This document shows, one piece after another, positions 17,999-27,372 of a stretch of DNA of 64,000 bases. The notes under the pieces were generated by a model. It saw only the letters and a list, made by a program, of their open reading frames with translations, searched no databases and was not told the origin of the DNA. This stretch comes from an uncultured Acidimicrobiaceae bacterium (GTDB taxonomy: Bacteria; Actinomycetota; Acidimicrobiia; Acidimicrobiales; MedAcidi-G1), in the NCBI GenBank assembly GCA_913030665.1, contig CAJWFS010000001.1:17164-81163 (forward strand). The letters are read 5' to 3'. Position 1 is the stretch's first letter; every line of letters begins with the position of its first letter. Both the position numbers and the translations under genes were made by a program.

Positions 17999-19611
17999 GC
18001 AACGGACGTCACCTCGCCCCCCGACCCGGCTTCGTCCTCGACGTCGACCGGAACAGCCCTCCCATCGTGTTCCACCACGGTGAGGGCTTCCGACTGGAGA
18101 AGTTGCCACCCGGGCGCTCCCGGGTCATCTACCCGGCCGAACCCCTCGAGGGCCTGGCCGACCCCGACGGCGCCATCCGCCACGCCCTCGACAACCCCCT
18201 CGGCGATTCCGAGCCGCTCCGCGCCCTTCTGCACTCCGACATGAAGCTCACGATTGCCTTCGACGACATCTCCCTCCCGCTCCCCCCGATGCGCCGCCCC
18301 GACATCCGTCAGCGGGTCATCGAAGCGGTGCTGGACCTCGCCGCCGAGGCCGGCGTAGACGACGTCCACCTCATCGCCGCCCTGGCCGTCCACCGCCGCA
18401 TGACCGAGGACGAGCTCCGGCACGCTGTCGGCGACCGGGTGTACGACGCCTTCGCCCCCGACGGACGCCTCTACAACCACGACGCCGAGGATCCCGACGG
18501 CATGGTGGTACTCGGCGAGACACCCCACGGCGAAGACGTGCAGTTCAGCCGCCGGGCCGCCGAGAGCGACCTGGTCGTCTACGTGAACATCAACCTCGTG
18601 GCCATGGACGGTGGCCACAAGAGCACGGCGACGGGCCTCTCCGGATACACGAGCCTCCGCCACCACCACAACGTCCACACCATGTCCAACTCGCGCTCCT
18701 TCATGGACCAGAAGAACTCAGCGCTGCACGCCTCCAACTGGCGGATGGGCAAGGTCCTGAAGGACGCAGGGGTGAAGATCTTCCAGATCGAGACGACGGT
18801 CAACAACGACACGTTCGGCCGTCAGGGACCCATGGCGCTGCTGCAGAAGCGGGAGTGGGAGTGGTCCACCCGGGACCGCATGCAGTTCCTGGCCATGAAG
18901 GCCGGTCTGGACCTCATGCCCACCGGGGCGAAGCGCAAGGCGTTCTCGAGTTGGCAGGCGCCTTACGCCCTGACGTCGGTCCAGGCGGGCGAGATCGAGG
19001 CCGTACACGAGGTCACCACGGCCAACGTCTACAGGCAGCAGCTCGTCGCCGTCGAGGGCCAGACCGACATCTTGACCATGGGCCTGCCCTACATCTGCCC
19101 CTACAACGTCAATTCGATCATGAATCCGATCCTGGTCATGTGCCTCGGGCTCGGCTACTTCTTCAACCTCTACCGGGGGCGGCCGCTGGTGAGGGAGGGC
19201 GGGGTGCTCATCCTGAGCCACCCCACGCCCTGGGAGTTCCACCCGGTCCACCACCCCAGCTACATCGACTTCTTCGAGCAGGTCCTGGCCGACACCACCG
19301 ATCCGGCCGAGATCGAGCGGAAGTACGAGAAGCAGTTCGCCGAGGACGAGTGGTACATCCACCTGTACCGCAACTCGTACGCCTACCACGGCGTCCACCC
19401 CTTCTACATGTGGTACTGGGGCACGCATGCCCTCGAGCACCTGGGCCGGGTGATCATCGTCGGAGGCGACCCGGCTGCCGTCCGTCGCATGGGCTTCCAG
19501 CCGGCATCAAGCCTCCAGGACGCCCTCGAGATGGCCTCGGACGTGGTCGGCCCCCAGCCGACCATCACGCACATGAAGAACCCCCCGATCCTCATGGCCG
19601 ACGTCACCTGA
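17995..19611 (+). CDS. LarA-like (lactate racemase N-terminal/DUF2088) protein
   Basis: LTIAFDDISLPLPPMRRPDIRQRVIEAVLDLAAEAGVDDVHLIAALAVHRRMTEDELRHAVG...SDLVVYVNINLVAMDGGHKSTATGLSGY resembles LarA including Lys of the GG-x-KS motif; GTGA overlap with upstream gene. Confidence 0.8.
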   Translation: MSNGRHLAPRPGFVLDVDRNSPPIVFHHGEGFRLEKLPPGRSRVIYPAEPLEGLADPDGAIRHALDNPLGDSEPLRALLHSDMKLTIAFDDISLPLPPMRRPDIRQRVIEAVLDLAAEAGVDDVHLIAALAVHRRMTEDELRHAVGDRVYDAFAPDGRLYNHDAEDPDGMVVLGETPHGEDVQFSRRAAESDLVVYVNINLVAMDGGHKSTATGLSGYTSLRHHHNVHTMSNSRSFMDQKNSALHASNWRMGKVLKDAGVKIFQIETTVNNDTFGRQGPMALLQKREWEWSTRDRMQFLAMKAGLDLMPTGAKRKAFSSWQAPYALTSVQAGEIEAVHEVTTANVYRQQLVAVEGQTDILTMGLPYICPYNVNSIMNPILVMCLGLGYFFNLYRGRPLVREGGVLILSHPTPWEFHPVHHPSYIDFFEQVLADTTDPAEIERKYEKQFAEDEWYIHLYRNSYAYHGVHPFYMWYWGTHALEHLGRVIIVGGDPAAVRRMGFQPASSLQDALEMASDVVGPQPTITHMKNPPILMADVT

Positions 19612-19615
19612 CCGG

Positions 19616-20545
19616 ATGGGACAGGTCGGCCTCCGGGTGGCGAAGACCCGGGCGATTATCGGAAGGCTCGGGTTTCCGTGGCGTGCCGCCGCGGTACCCA
19701 GTGGCGTCGCTCCGGCACCTCTGTCGCATCGCCTCGGCGCCGACTACGACACCGACTGGGCCCGCCGGTACCCCGCCCGACTGGCCAGGGCGGCCATCGT
19801 CGAGGGAATCATGCGGCCGGCCATGTCCGCCATCGCCTCACCGAACCGCCGGGGCCTGGACCGCCTGGACGACCTGGACGGCGCCGTGGTCTTCGTGGCA
19901 AACCACCACAGCCACGCCGACACCCCGCTGCTGCTCACCTCCATCCCTGATCCCTGGCGTCACAGACTGCTCGTGGGAGCGGCCGCCGACTACTTCTTCG
20001 GCAACCGTGTGAGCGGTGCCGTAGCGGCCCTCGCCATAGGTGCCGTGCCCATCGAACGCAACCGTGTGGGCCGCCGTTCAGCTGACATGGCCCGCGGACT
20101 CGTCGAGGACGGCTGGAGCATCCTGCTCTACCCGGAGGGCGGCAGGAGTCCCGATGGGTGGGGTCAGGAGTTCCGCGGAGGGGCGGCCTTTCTGGCCATC
20201 CGGTGCAAGGTGCCAGTCGTGCCCATCCACCTCCAGGGCACAGGGCGGATCCTCCGCAAGGGTCGGACCCTGCCACGCCCGTCGCGCACCACTGTCACCT
20301 TCGGAGACCCCCTCGTGGCCGCCGAAGGCGAGAATGCCCGGGCCTTCGCCATCCGGCTACAAGCGGCAGTCGCCGCTCTCGGAGACGAGGCCACGTCCGA
20401 CTGGTGGCAGGCTCGCCAACGGGCCCATGCCGGCACCTCACCGGGACTGACCGGTCCCGACGTGGGCGCCTGGCGTCGGGCATGGGCACTCGGTCACCGC
20501 GACCGGCGATCACGGCGGAAACGGCGCCGGTGGCCTGAACTCTGA
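19616..20545 (+). CDS. 1-acyl-sn-glycerol-3-phosphate acyltransferase-like (PlsC family)
   Basis: VVFVANHHSHADTPLLL (NHxxxxD) and LLYPEGGRSPDGWGQEFRGGAAFLA motifs. Confidence 0.9.
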   Translation: MGQVGLRVAKTRAIIGRLGFPWRAAAVPSGVAPAPLSHRLGADYDTDWARRYPARLARAAIVEGIMRPAMSAIASPNRRGLDRLDDLDGAVVFVANHHSHADTPLLLTSIPDPWRHRLLVGAAADYFFGNRVSGAVAALAIGAVPIERNRVGRRSADMARGLVEDGWSILLYPEGGRSPDGWGQEFRGGAAFLAIRCKVPVVPIHLQGTGRILRKGRTLPRPSRTTVTFGDPLVAAEGENARAFAIRLQAAVAALGDEATSDWWQARQRAHAGTSPGLTGPDVGAWRRAWALGHRDRRSRRKRRRWPEL

Positions 20546-20716
20546 GCCATCCCGCCAGGGTCGACCAAACTTCCGATCTTCTTCGGATGCGACCCCGCTC
20601 AGCGGCCGATGTCCCGCAGGTAAACTCCGGAACATCGATGGAAATGTGGCCAGTGTCGGTCCCGTTTCCGTCGGATCCCACGACTCAGTACCAGCGATCC
20701 AGAAAGCGGGCTCCCG

Positions 20717-22987
20717 ATGACCGTCGCCGCCACCACCCCCATCGAGTTGGTCCAGAGCGTCTACGCCACCCTCGACGAACGACTCGAGATCGGCCGCCGT
20801 CGCCTGGGCCACCCCCTCACGCTGGCCGAGAAAATCCTCGTCAACCACCTGGACGACCCTGAGGGTTCTGGCATGGAACGGGCCGTCTCATACGTGGACC
20901 TGCGCCCCGACCGGGTGGCCCTGCAGGACGCCACTGCCCAGATGGCCTGGCTGCAGTTCATGACCGCCGGCCTAGACGAGGTCCGGGTTCCGACCACCAC
21001 ACACTGCGACCACCTCATCCAGGCCCGCCACGACGGAAAGACCGACCTGCTCACCGCAGTCGACGGGAACCGCGAGGTCTACGACTTCCTGGCTTCGGTC
21101 TGCGCCAGGTACGGAGCCGGCTTCTGGAAGCCCGGTTCCGGGATCATCCACCAGGTGGTGCTCGAGCAGTACGCCTTCCCCGGCGGGATGATGATCGGCA
21201 CCGACAGCCACACCCCGAACGCCGGAGGCCTCGCCATGGTTGCCATCGGCGTGGGTGGAGCCGACGCCGTCGACGTGATGACCGGCTTCCCGTGGAACGT
21301 GCGCTGGCCCAAGCTCATCGGCATCCACCTGACCGGCGAGCTGAACGGTTGGACCGCCCCCAAGGACGTCATCCTGAAGGTCGCCGACATCCTCACCGTG
21401 AGCGGTGGCACCGGTGCCATCCTGGAGTACTTCGGGCCGGGCGCCCGCAGCCTCTCGGCCACCGGCAAAGGCACCATCTGCAACATGGGCGCTGAGATCG
21501 GCGCCACCACCTCCGTGTTCGCCTATGACGACGCCGTGGCCCGATACCTGAAGTCCACCGGCCGTGAGGCGCTGGCAGACGCAGCGAACGCCGTGGCCCA
21601 CCACCTGCGGGCCGACGACGAGGTGGAAGCCGACCCAGGGACCTTCTTCGACCAGGTCATCGAGTTGGACCTCTCCACCCTCTCGCCACACATCAACGGG
21701 CCACACACCCCGGACCTGTCCCGTCCGGTTGCCGACCTGGGTGCCGAAGCCGAGCGCGAGGGCTGGCCCATCGAGGTCAGCGCCGGCCTCATCGGTTCCT
21801 GCACCAACTCCTCCTACGAGGACATAACCAGGGCGGCCAGCATCGCCCGGGACGCCCTGGCCAAGGGGCTGACGGCCAGGGCCCCGCTGCTCATCACCCC
21901 CGGTTCCGAGCAGGTCCGCGCCACCATCGAACGCGACGGGCTGCTGGCCGATTTCGAGGCCCTCGGCGCCAAGGTGCTCGCCAACGCCTGCGGGCCGTGT
22001 ATCGGCCAGTGGGACCGCCAGGACATGGAGGACGGTGTTCCGAACTCCATCGTCACCAGCTATAACCGGAACTTCCCGAAGCGCAACGACGGCTATGCGA
22101 CCACGCACGCCTTCGTGACCTCTCCCGAGACGGTGATGGCCCTGACCATCGCCGGGCGCCTCGACTTCGACCCGGCCAATGACGCGCTGACCAATGACGC
22201 CGGCGAGGAGGTCCGCCTCACCGTCGGTGCCGGCGAGGAGCTTCCGGCCGACGGTTTCGATCCCGGCGAGGAGACCTTCCAGGCACCACCGGCAGATGGC
22301 AGCAGCGTGGAGGTCACCGTCTCGCCGACCAGCGACCGCCTACAGGTCCTGACCCCGTTCCCGGCATGGGATGGCGAGGACATCACCGATCTGGCCGTCC
22401 TGGTCAAGGCACAGGGCAAGTGCACCACCGACCACATCTCGATGGCCGGACCGTGGCTGCGCTACCGGGGCCACCTGGAGAACATCTCGGGCAACGTCTA
22501 CATGGGGGCCGTGAACGCCTTCACCGGTGAGGTCGGCACGGGCCTGGACGTTACCGACGGGGAGACCCGGGCCTACCCGGAGATCGCCCGTCGCTACCAC
22601 GAGGCCGGCATCGCCTGGGTCGCCATCGGCGACGAGAACATGGGCGAGGGCTCTTCACGCGAGCACGCCGCCATGGAGCCACGGTTTCGTGGCGCCCGCG
22701 CCGTCATGGCCCGCTCGTTCGCCCGGATCCACGAGACCAACCTCAAGAAGCAGGGCCTCCTGCCCCTCACCTTCGCCAACCGGGACGACTACGACCTGAT
22801 CGGCCCCGAGGACCGCATCTCGGTGCTGGGCCTGGCCGACCTGGCTCCCGACACGCAGGTGGAGGTGGTCATCACCTCGCCCGACGGTGCTACGACGAGC
22901 ATCGCCATGGACCACACCTACTCCGCCGACCAGATCGAGTGGTTCAAAGCCGGGAGCGCCCTGAACCTGATCTGCCAGCAAACCTGA
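20717..22987 (+). CDS. Aconitate hydratase, mitochondrial-type
   Basis: GTDSHTPNAGGLAMVAIGVGGADAVDVMTG, GLIGSCTNSSYED, NACGPCIGQWDR, KGKCTTDHIS-like, GEGSSREHAA, SFARIHETNLKKQGLLPLTF. Confidence 0.97.
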   Translation: MTVAATTPIELVQSVYATLDERLEIGRRRLGHPLTLAEKILVNHLDDPEGSGMERAVSYVDLRPDRVALQDATAQMAWLQFMTAGLDEVRVPTTTHCDHLIQARHDGKTDLLTAVDGNREVYDFLASVCARYGAGFWKPGSGIIHQVVLEQYAFPGGMMIGTDSHTPNAGGLAMVAIGVGGADAVDVMTGFPWNVRWPKLIGIHLTGELNGWTAPKDVILKVADILTVSGGTGAILEYFGPGARSLSATGKGTICNMGAEIGATTSVFAYDDAVARYLKSTGREALADAANAVAHHLRADDEVEADPGTFFDQVIELDLSTLSPHINGPHTPDLSRPVADLGAEAEREGWPIEVSAGLIGSCTNSSYEDITRAASIARDALAKGLTARAPLLITPGSEQVRATIERDGLLADFEALGAKVLANACGPCIGQWDRQDMEDGVPNSIVTSYNRNFPKRNDGYATTHAFVTSPETVMALTIAGRLDFDPANDALTNDAGEEVRLTVGAGEELPADGFDPGEETFQAPPADGSSVEVTVSPTSDRLQVLTPFPAWDGEDITDLAVLVKAQGKCTTDHISMAGPWLRYRGHLENISGNVYMGAVNAFTGEVGTGLDVTDGETRAYPEIARRYHEAGIAWVAIGDENMGEGSSREHAAMEPRFRGARAVMARSFARIHETNLKKQGLLPLTFANRDDYDLIGPEDRISVLGLADLAPDTQVEVVITSPDGATTSIAMDHTYSADQIEWFKAGSALNLICQQT

Positions 22988-23185
22988 CGCCGACTCTCCA
23001 GCGGCTCGGAAGCCGACCACCCGACGGCCTCCACGAGTTTCGATCACCCACCGGCTAACGGTTACCGACCCGGCGTGTACCGGGACGCCACCCACTCCGG
23101 GAATAGACCAATGTGTGACGGTCGGGACCTGGGAACCTCGTGCAGGGAGGCACCGCACCCCGGAAGTGGAGCCCTGGAAGCGGTC

Positions 23186-23818
23186 TCAACCGTCGACGGG
23201 CACCAGTCGGGCGTTGATCGCGACGTCACCGGTCCACGCCCACGACAGGACGCACGTGGCGTCTCCGAACCTCTGGGCATGGTGCTCCCCCGGGTCGTGG
23301 TGGACTGACTCCCCGACCGCCCTAGCCACCCACGGACCGGCTCGACGCTGGAACGAGGCCGACCCGTGCAACAGGTGGTACGTCTCCTCGGCCGGGTGTT
23401 CGTGTCGCGGGTAGTGCAGGCCTGCTCCCCACACACCCAACCCGGCACTGGCGATATCGGACTCGACCAGCCCACCCGGGCCGATTACCCGGACATATCC
23501 GTAGTTGTCCAGGAAGTGCTGCGAGAGCGTCGCCGCGTACTCGGTGGTCTGGACCCAGTGCAGTATGGGTCCCGCCGCCGTGAACGCCCTCAGCACCCGG
23601 TCGATCGCGGGTTGGCCCGTGTCGGCGACGATCCCCTCCAGCAACTGCGTCACCGGCAACCCACAGGGTTCGGTCGTCACCACCGCGTCGTCCTCAAGCG
23701 CCTCGGCCAGCAGTCCCCCCACCACGGTCAGCATGGGGAACCGCTCGGAATCGGGATGACCTACGTAGAAGTCGGCGAGCGCACTGACCAGGTCACGACG
23801 CTGGTCGACCGCTCTCAT
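23186..23818 (-). CDS. DMSP-lyase-like cupin (DddQ/cupin-DLL family)
   Basis: VIGPGGLVESDIASAGLGVWGAGLHYPRHEHPAEETYHLLHGSASFQRRAGPW...VHHDPGEHHAQRF; HxHPxEExY...H metal-binding pattern as in DddQ. Confidence 0.75.
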   Translation of the reverse strand: MRAVDQRRDLVSALADFYVGHPDSERFPMLTVVGGLLAEALEDDAVVTTEPCGLPVTQLLEGIVADTGQPAIDRVLRAFTAAGPILHWVQTTEYAATLSQHFLDNYGYVRVIGPGGLVESDIASAGLGVWGAGLHYPRHEHPAEETYHLLHGSASFQRRAGPWVARAVGESVHHDPGEHHAQRFGDATCVLSWAWTGDVAINARLVPVDG

Positions 23819-23980
23819 ACTGCGGATTTTATCGGTAGTGGTGACCCGCTGAATCCAACAACTGCCATCTCGTGGGCCCAGTCCGTCACAGCCAGCTCGT
23901 GGAACCGCTCGCGCTCTGCCAGCACAACCGATGCTCCGCCGCCACGACCGGGGTGATCCTGCTGATGGGCGGCTGACCGG

Positions 23981-24184
23981 TCAGACCGACCGAGGCCGGT
24001 AGCCGCGGTTGCGGGCTTCGGCCAGGGTGTCGGGTCCGAAGCACAGGAACCGTTCGCTGGACATCAGCTCATCCAGCACGATGGCCATGGCCTCGACGTC
24101 GGCCACCTCGTCCAGGTCGTAGACCTGCTGGGTGCGCTTGTCGCCGATGAAGCGGTGGTGGGCGAAGGCCGACGGTCTGTCCAT
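23981..24184 (-). CDS. Small hypothetical protein
   Basis: 67-aa ORF MDRPSAFAHHRFIGDKRTQQVYDLDEVADVEAMAIVLDELMSSERFLCFGPDTLAEARNRGYRPRSV with balanced composition. Confidence 0.55.
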   Translation of the reverse strand: MDRPSAFAHHRFIGDKRTQQVYDLDEVADVEAMAIVLDELMSSERFLCFGPDTLAEARNRGYRPRSV

Positions 24185-24671
24185 GGCCGCGGAGGCTAGC
24201 CCGGCTGACCATCAGGGGAGGAGGGCGGTCGGCTCGCACTGGCCGAGGGCATGGGCCCTACGAGACGTAGGCCGACCCGTATCCCGAGGTCGGATCAGCC
24301 CGCTACCCGAAGAAGACGACCTGGACCAGCCAGAGCAGCAGGTACGGCAGGACGCGACGGAGGGCGCGCCCGGTCGGACACGCCCTCACGTCTTCAGTCT
24401 CGTATTGCGATTCATCTGGATTCCCGGGTCGACCGGTTGTGACGGCAGGGACCAGTGCCGACGGTCGTGTCCCAGGGGTGGATCGGCGTGGTATCGCCGG
24501 GTGGTCCAGCGCCGCTCAGCGGCCGCCCACCTCCGAAGTCCCATATCTACTGCTGCTGATGTGGACCACCTCCTCTCCTCGGTACAGGCGACACTACGCC
24601 CCCACCGAAATCGGTGCACGGAGTCGCACCCAGGACAGTACGGATCCGTACCGTCACCTACACTCCGGCGC

Positions 24672-26348
24672 ATGTCTCATCCACCCCCAGCAACCTCGAG
24701 CACCACCGTCTACACCGCCAGAGCGGTCCATACCTTCGATCCGGCACGGGCCACCGCAGGAGCGGTCGCCGTGCGAGACGGACGCTTCCTGGCGGTCGGC
24801 GACCCCGACGACCTGGTCGCCACCTACGGCGGAACCCTGGACCGGACGCTGGCGGACAAGGTCCTGCTACCCGGCTTCGTGGAGGCCCACTGCCACAAGG
24901 ACACCGGTGGCCTCTGGCAGTACACCTACGTCGGCTACGAGGCCCGAACCGACCCCGATGGGCGTTCCTGGCCCGGCTGCACCACGTTCGACGCCGTGGT
25001 GGAACGACTCAGGGAGGCCGACAGGCTTCTCGCCGACCCAAACGAGCCCCTCCTGGCCTGGGGCCTCGACCCCATCTTCTGGTCTGGCGACCGACTGGAC
25101 CGTCGCCAGTTGGACGCCGTCTCCACCACCCGCCGCATCTTCGTGGCCCACTCCAACATGCACCTGGCCACCGTCAACAGCGCGCTCATGGAGGCCGAGG
25201 GCATCACTCCGGACACCGTCGCTGAAGGCGTACCGAAGGACGTCTCGGGATGGCCTCTGGGAGAACTGCAGGAGTTTCCGGCCATGGCCCTGGCCGGAGC
25301 CGCCTTCCGGTCCTTCTTCGGACGGCAGCGTTCCGACGAGGCCATCCACCTCTTTGGAAAGTCGGCCAGGAACGTGGGCGTCACGACGCTGACCGACCTC
25401 GGCACGTCCAACCTGCTGGAGGAGGCCATCGTCAGCCAGTGGGCCGGCATCGTCAACCACGGGTTCCCCACCCGGGTGGTCATGTTCCACGGAGCAATGC
25501 AGAACGGGACCGTCAGCGACGAGACGTGCGCTGCCGCCCTGGTGGAACTGCGGAAGCAGTCGACCGACCACCTCCGTCTCGGCTACCTGAAGCTCCTCCT
25601 GGACGGGTCCATCCAGGGCGGTACAGCGCGCCTCCGGTGGCCGGGCTTCCACCACGGTGGACCCAACGGAATCTGGTTGATCCCACCGGACCAGTTCGCC
25701 GACCGCCTCGCCCCGTACCACCGGGCCGGGCTGCAGGTCCACACACACGCCAACGGCGACGAGGCCGTCGACGTGTTGCTGGACGCGGTTGCCGAAGTGC
25801 AGGCAGCCCACCCGATGCCGGACCACCGCCATACCGTCCAGCACTGCCAGCTGACCACCCCCGGGCAGTACCGCCGGATTCGGGCGCTGGGCATGTGCGC
25901 CAACATCTTCTCCAACCATGCCTGGTTCTGGGGCGACCAGCACATCTCGATCACCGTCGGACCGGACCGGGCCGCCCGCATGAACGCCGCCCGCACGGCC
26001 CTGGACCTGGGCGTTCCCCTGTCGATTCACTCCGACTCCCCGGTTACGCCCCTCGATTCGCTCCACGTGGCCTGGGCAGCGGTCAACCGGCTGACGCCGT
26101 CCGGCGTCGTCGTCGGGCCCGATGAACGCATCACCGTCGCCGAGGCGCTCCATGCCGTGACCATGGGAGCCGCCTGGCAGCTTCGGATGGAAGACGAGGT
26201 GGGCTCGATCAGCCCTCGGAAGTTCGCTGACCTGGCCATCTTGGAGGCCGATCCATTCGAGCTCGACCCCGTGGAGCTCCGCGACATTCCCGTCTGGGGG
26301 ACGATGTGCGGCGGTGTACTCCACCCGGCGGCCGGGGTAGGCGACTGA
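24672..26348 (+). CDS. Amidohydrolase family protein (YtcJ-like)
   Basis: LLPGFVEAHCHKDTGG, VHTHANGDEAVDVLLDAV, HRHTVQHCQL, SIHSDSPVTPLDSLH; ATG at 24672. Confidence 0.88.
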   Translation: MSHPPPATSSTTVYTARAVHTFDPARATAGAVAVRDGRFLAVGDPDDLVATYGGTLDRTLADKVLLPGFVEAHCHKDTGGLWQYTYVGYEARTDPDGRSWPGCTTFDAVVERLREADRLLADPNEPLLAWGLDPIFWSGDRLDRRQLDAVSTTRRIFVAHSNMHLATVNSALMEAEGITPDTVAEGVPKDVSGWPLGELQEFPAMALAGAAFRSFFGRQRSDEAIHLFGKSARNVGVTTLTDLGTSNLLEEAIVSQWAGIVNHGFPTRVVMFHGAMQNGTVSDETCAAALVELRKQSTDHLRLGYLKLLLDGSIQGGTARLRWPGFHHGGPNGIWLIPPDQFADRLAPYHRAGLQVHTHANGDEAVDVLLDAVAEVQAAHPMPDHRHTVQHCQLTTPGQYRRIRALGMCANIFSNHAWFWGDQHISITVGPDRAARMNAARTALDLGVPLSIHSDSPVTPLDSLHVAWAAVNRLTPSGVVVGPDERITVAEALHAVTMGAAWQLRMEDEVGSISPRKFADLAILEADPFELDPVELRDIPVWGTMCGGVLHPAAGVGD

Positions 26349-26449
26349 GTGGACCGGCCCGTTCCGATCCCACGGACCCCTCTCTCCCGGCCCGGTCGCC
26401 TGACCGCCGGCGGCCGACCCCCGGGCATCCGGATGCGAGACTCCCGACC

Positions 26450-27361
26450 ATGAGCACCGAACCTGACCGCCTTCCCCTCACGGTCATCGGCGGGTACCTC
26501 GGAGCCGGCAAGACAACCCTCTTGAACGGCATCCTGGCCGAACCCGACGGCCAACGGATCGCCGTCCTCGTCAACGACTTCGGGGACGTCGACATCGACG
26601 GGCGCCTGCTGGCGTCGGTCGACGGGGACGTGCTGACTCTCGCCAACGGCTGCATCTGCTGCTCGATGGTCGACGGGTTCGCCGAGACCCTCGAGACGGT
26701 CCGCGGGTTCGCAGACCGGATCGACCGGGTGGTCGTGGAGGTCAGTGGGGTCGGCGAACCCCGCAAGGTGGCCCGCTGGGCACACCTTCCCGGCTTTACC
26801 CCGGACGGCGTGGTGGTGCTCGTGGATCCTCTCTCGGTCCGGGACCGGGCGACCGACCGCTACGTGGGCGAGACGGTGGTCAACCAGGTGGCAGGCGCCG
26901 ACCTGGTGGTGATGAGCCGCTCCGACGTGGCAGACAAGGCCGACCTGGCCGGAACCGAGGCATGGCTCTCCGTCATGACCGACGCCACGGTCCTACAGTC
27001 ACCCCTTCCGACGGCCGTGCTCCTGGGGCCCGGCCTGCGGAACCTGACCGCCGAAGACGCTCCGGCGCCCACCTCCCCTCCACACGACCACGTCTCGATC
27101 TCAAGGCACCTTGACGGCCCCGTCACCAGGAAGTCCATTGACGCCTGGATCCGAGCCCGTCCCGGTGGAGTGGTGAGGGCAAAGGGACTGCTGAAGGTGG
27201 ACGACCGTCCCGACGATCGGACGGTCCTGCAGGTCTGCGGATCCACCACGACCGTCACGGTGGATGGCCCCTGGGACGGGGGCGCTGAGGCGGTGGTCGC
27301 CATCGCCCTGCCCGGCACGCCGCGTGCCGCCCTCGTCAAGTGGTTGAACCTGCTGGGCTGA
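26450..27361 (+). CDS. CobW/P47K family GTP-binding metallochaperone-like protein
   Basis: TVIGGYLGAGKTTLLNGIL, VLVNDFGDVDID, LANGCICCSM, VVEVSGVGEP. Confidence 0.9.
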   Translation: MSTEPDRLPLTVIGGYLGAGKTTLLNGILAEPDGQRIAVLVNDFGDVDIDGRLLASVDGDVLTLANGCICCSMVDGFAETLETVRGFADRIDRVVVEVSGVGEPRKVARWAHLPGFTPDGVVVLVDPLSVRDRATDRYVGETVVNQVAGADLVVMSRSDVADKADLAGTEAWLSVMTDATVLQSPLPTAVLLGPGLRNLTAEDAPAPTSPPHDHVSISRHLDGPVTRKSIDAWIRARPGGVVRAKGLLKVDDRPDDRTVLQVCGSTTTVTVDGPWDGGAEAVVAIALPGTPRAALVKWLNLLG

Positions 27362-27372
27362 GCCCGGCCTGC

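Noticed and set aside
24867-26324. 485-aa minus-strand ORF antisense to the amidohydrolase
   Set aside because: No recognisable domains; the plus strand gene is well supported.
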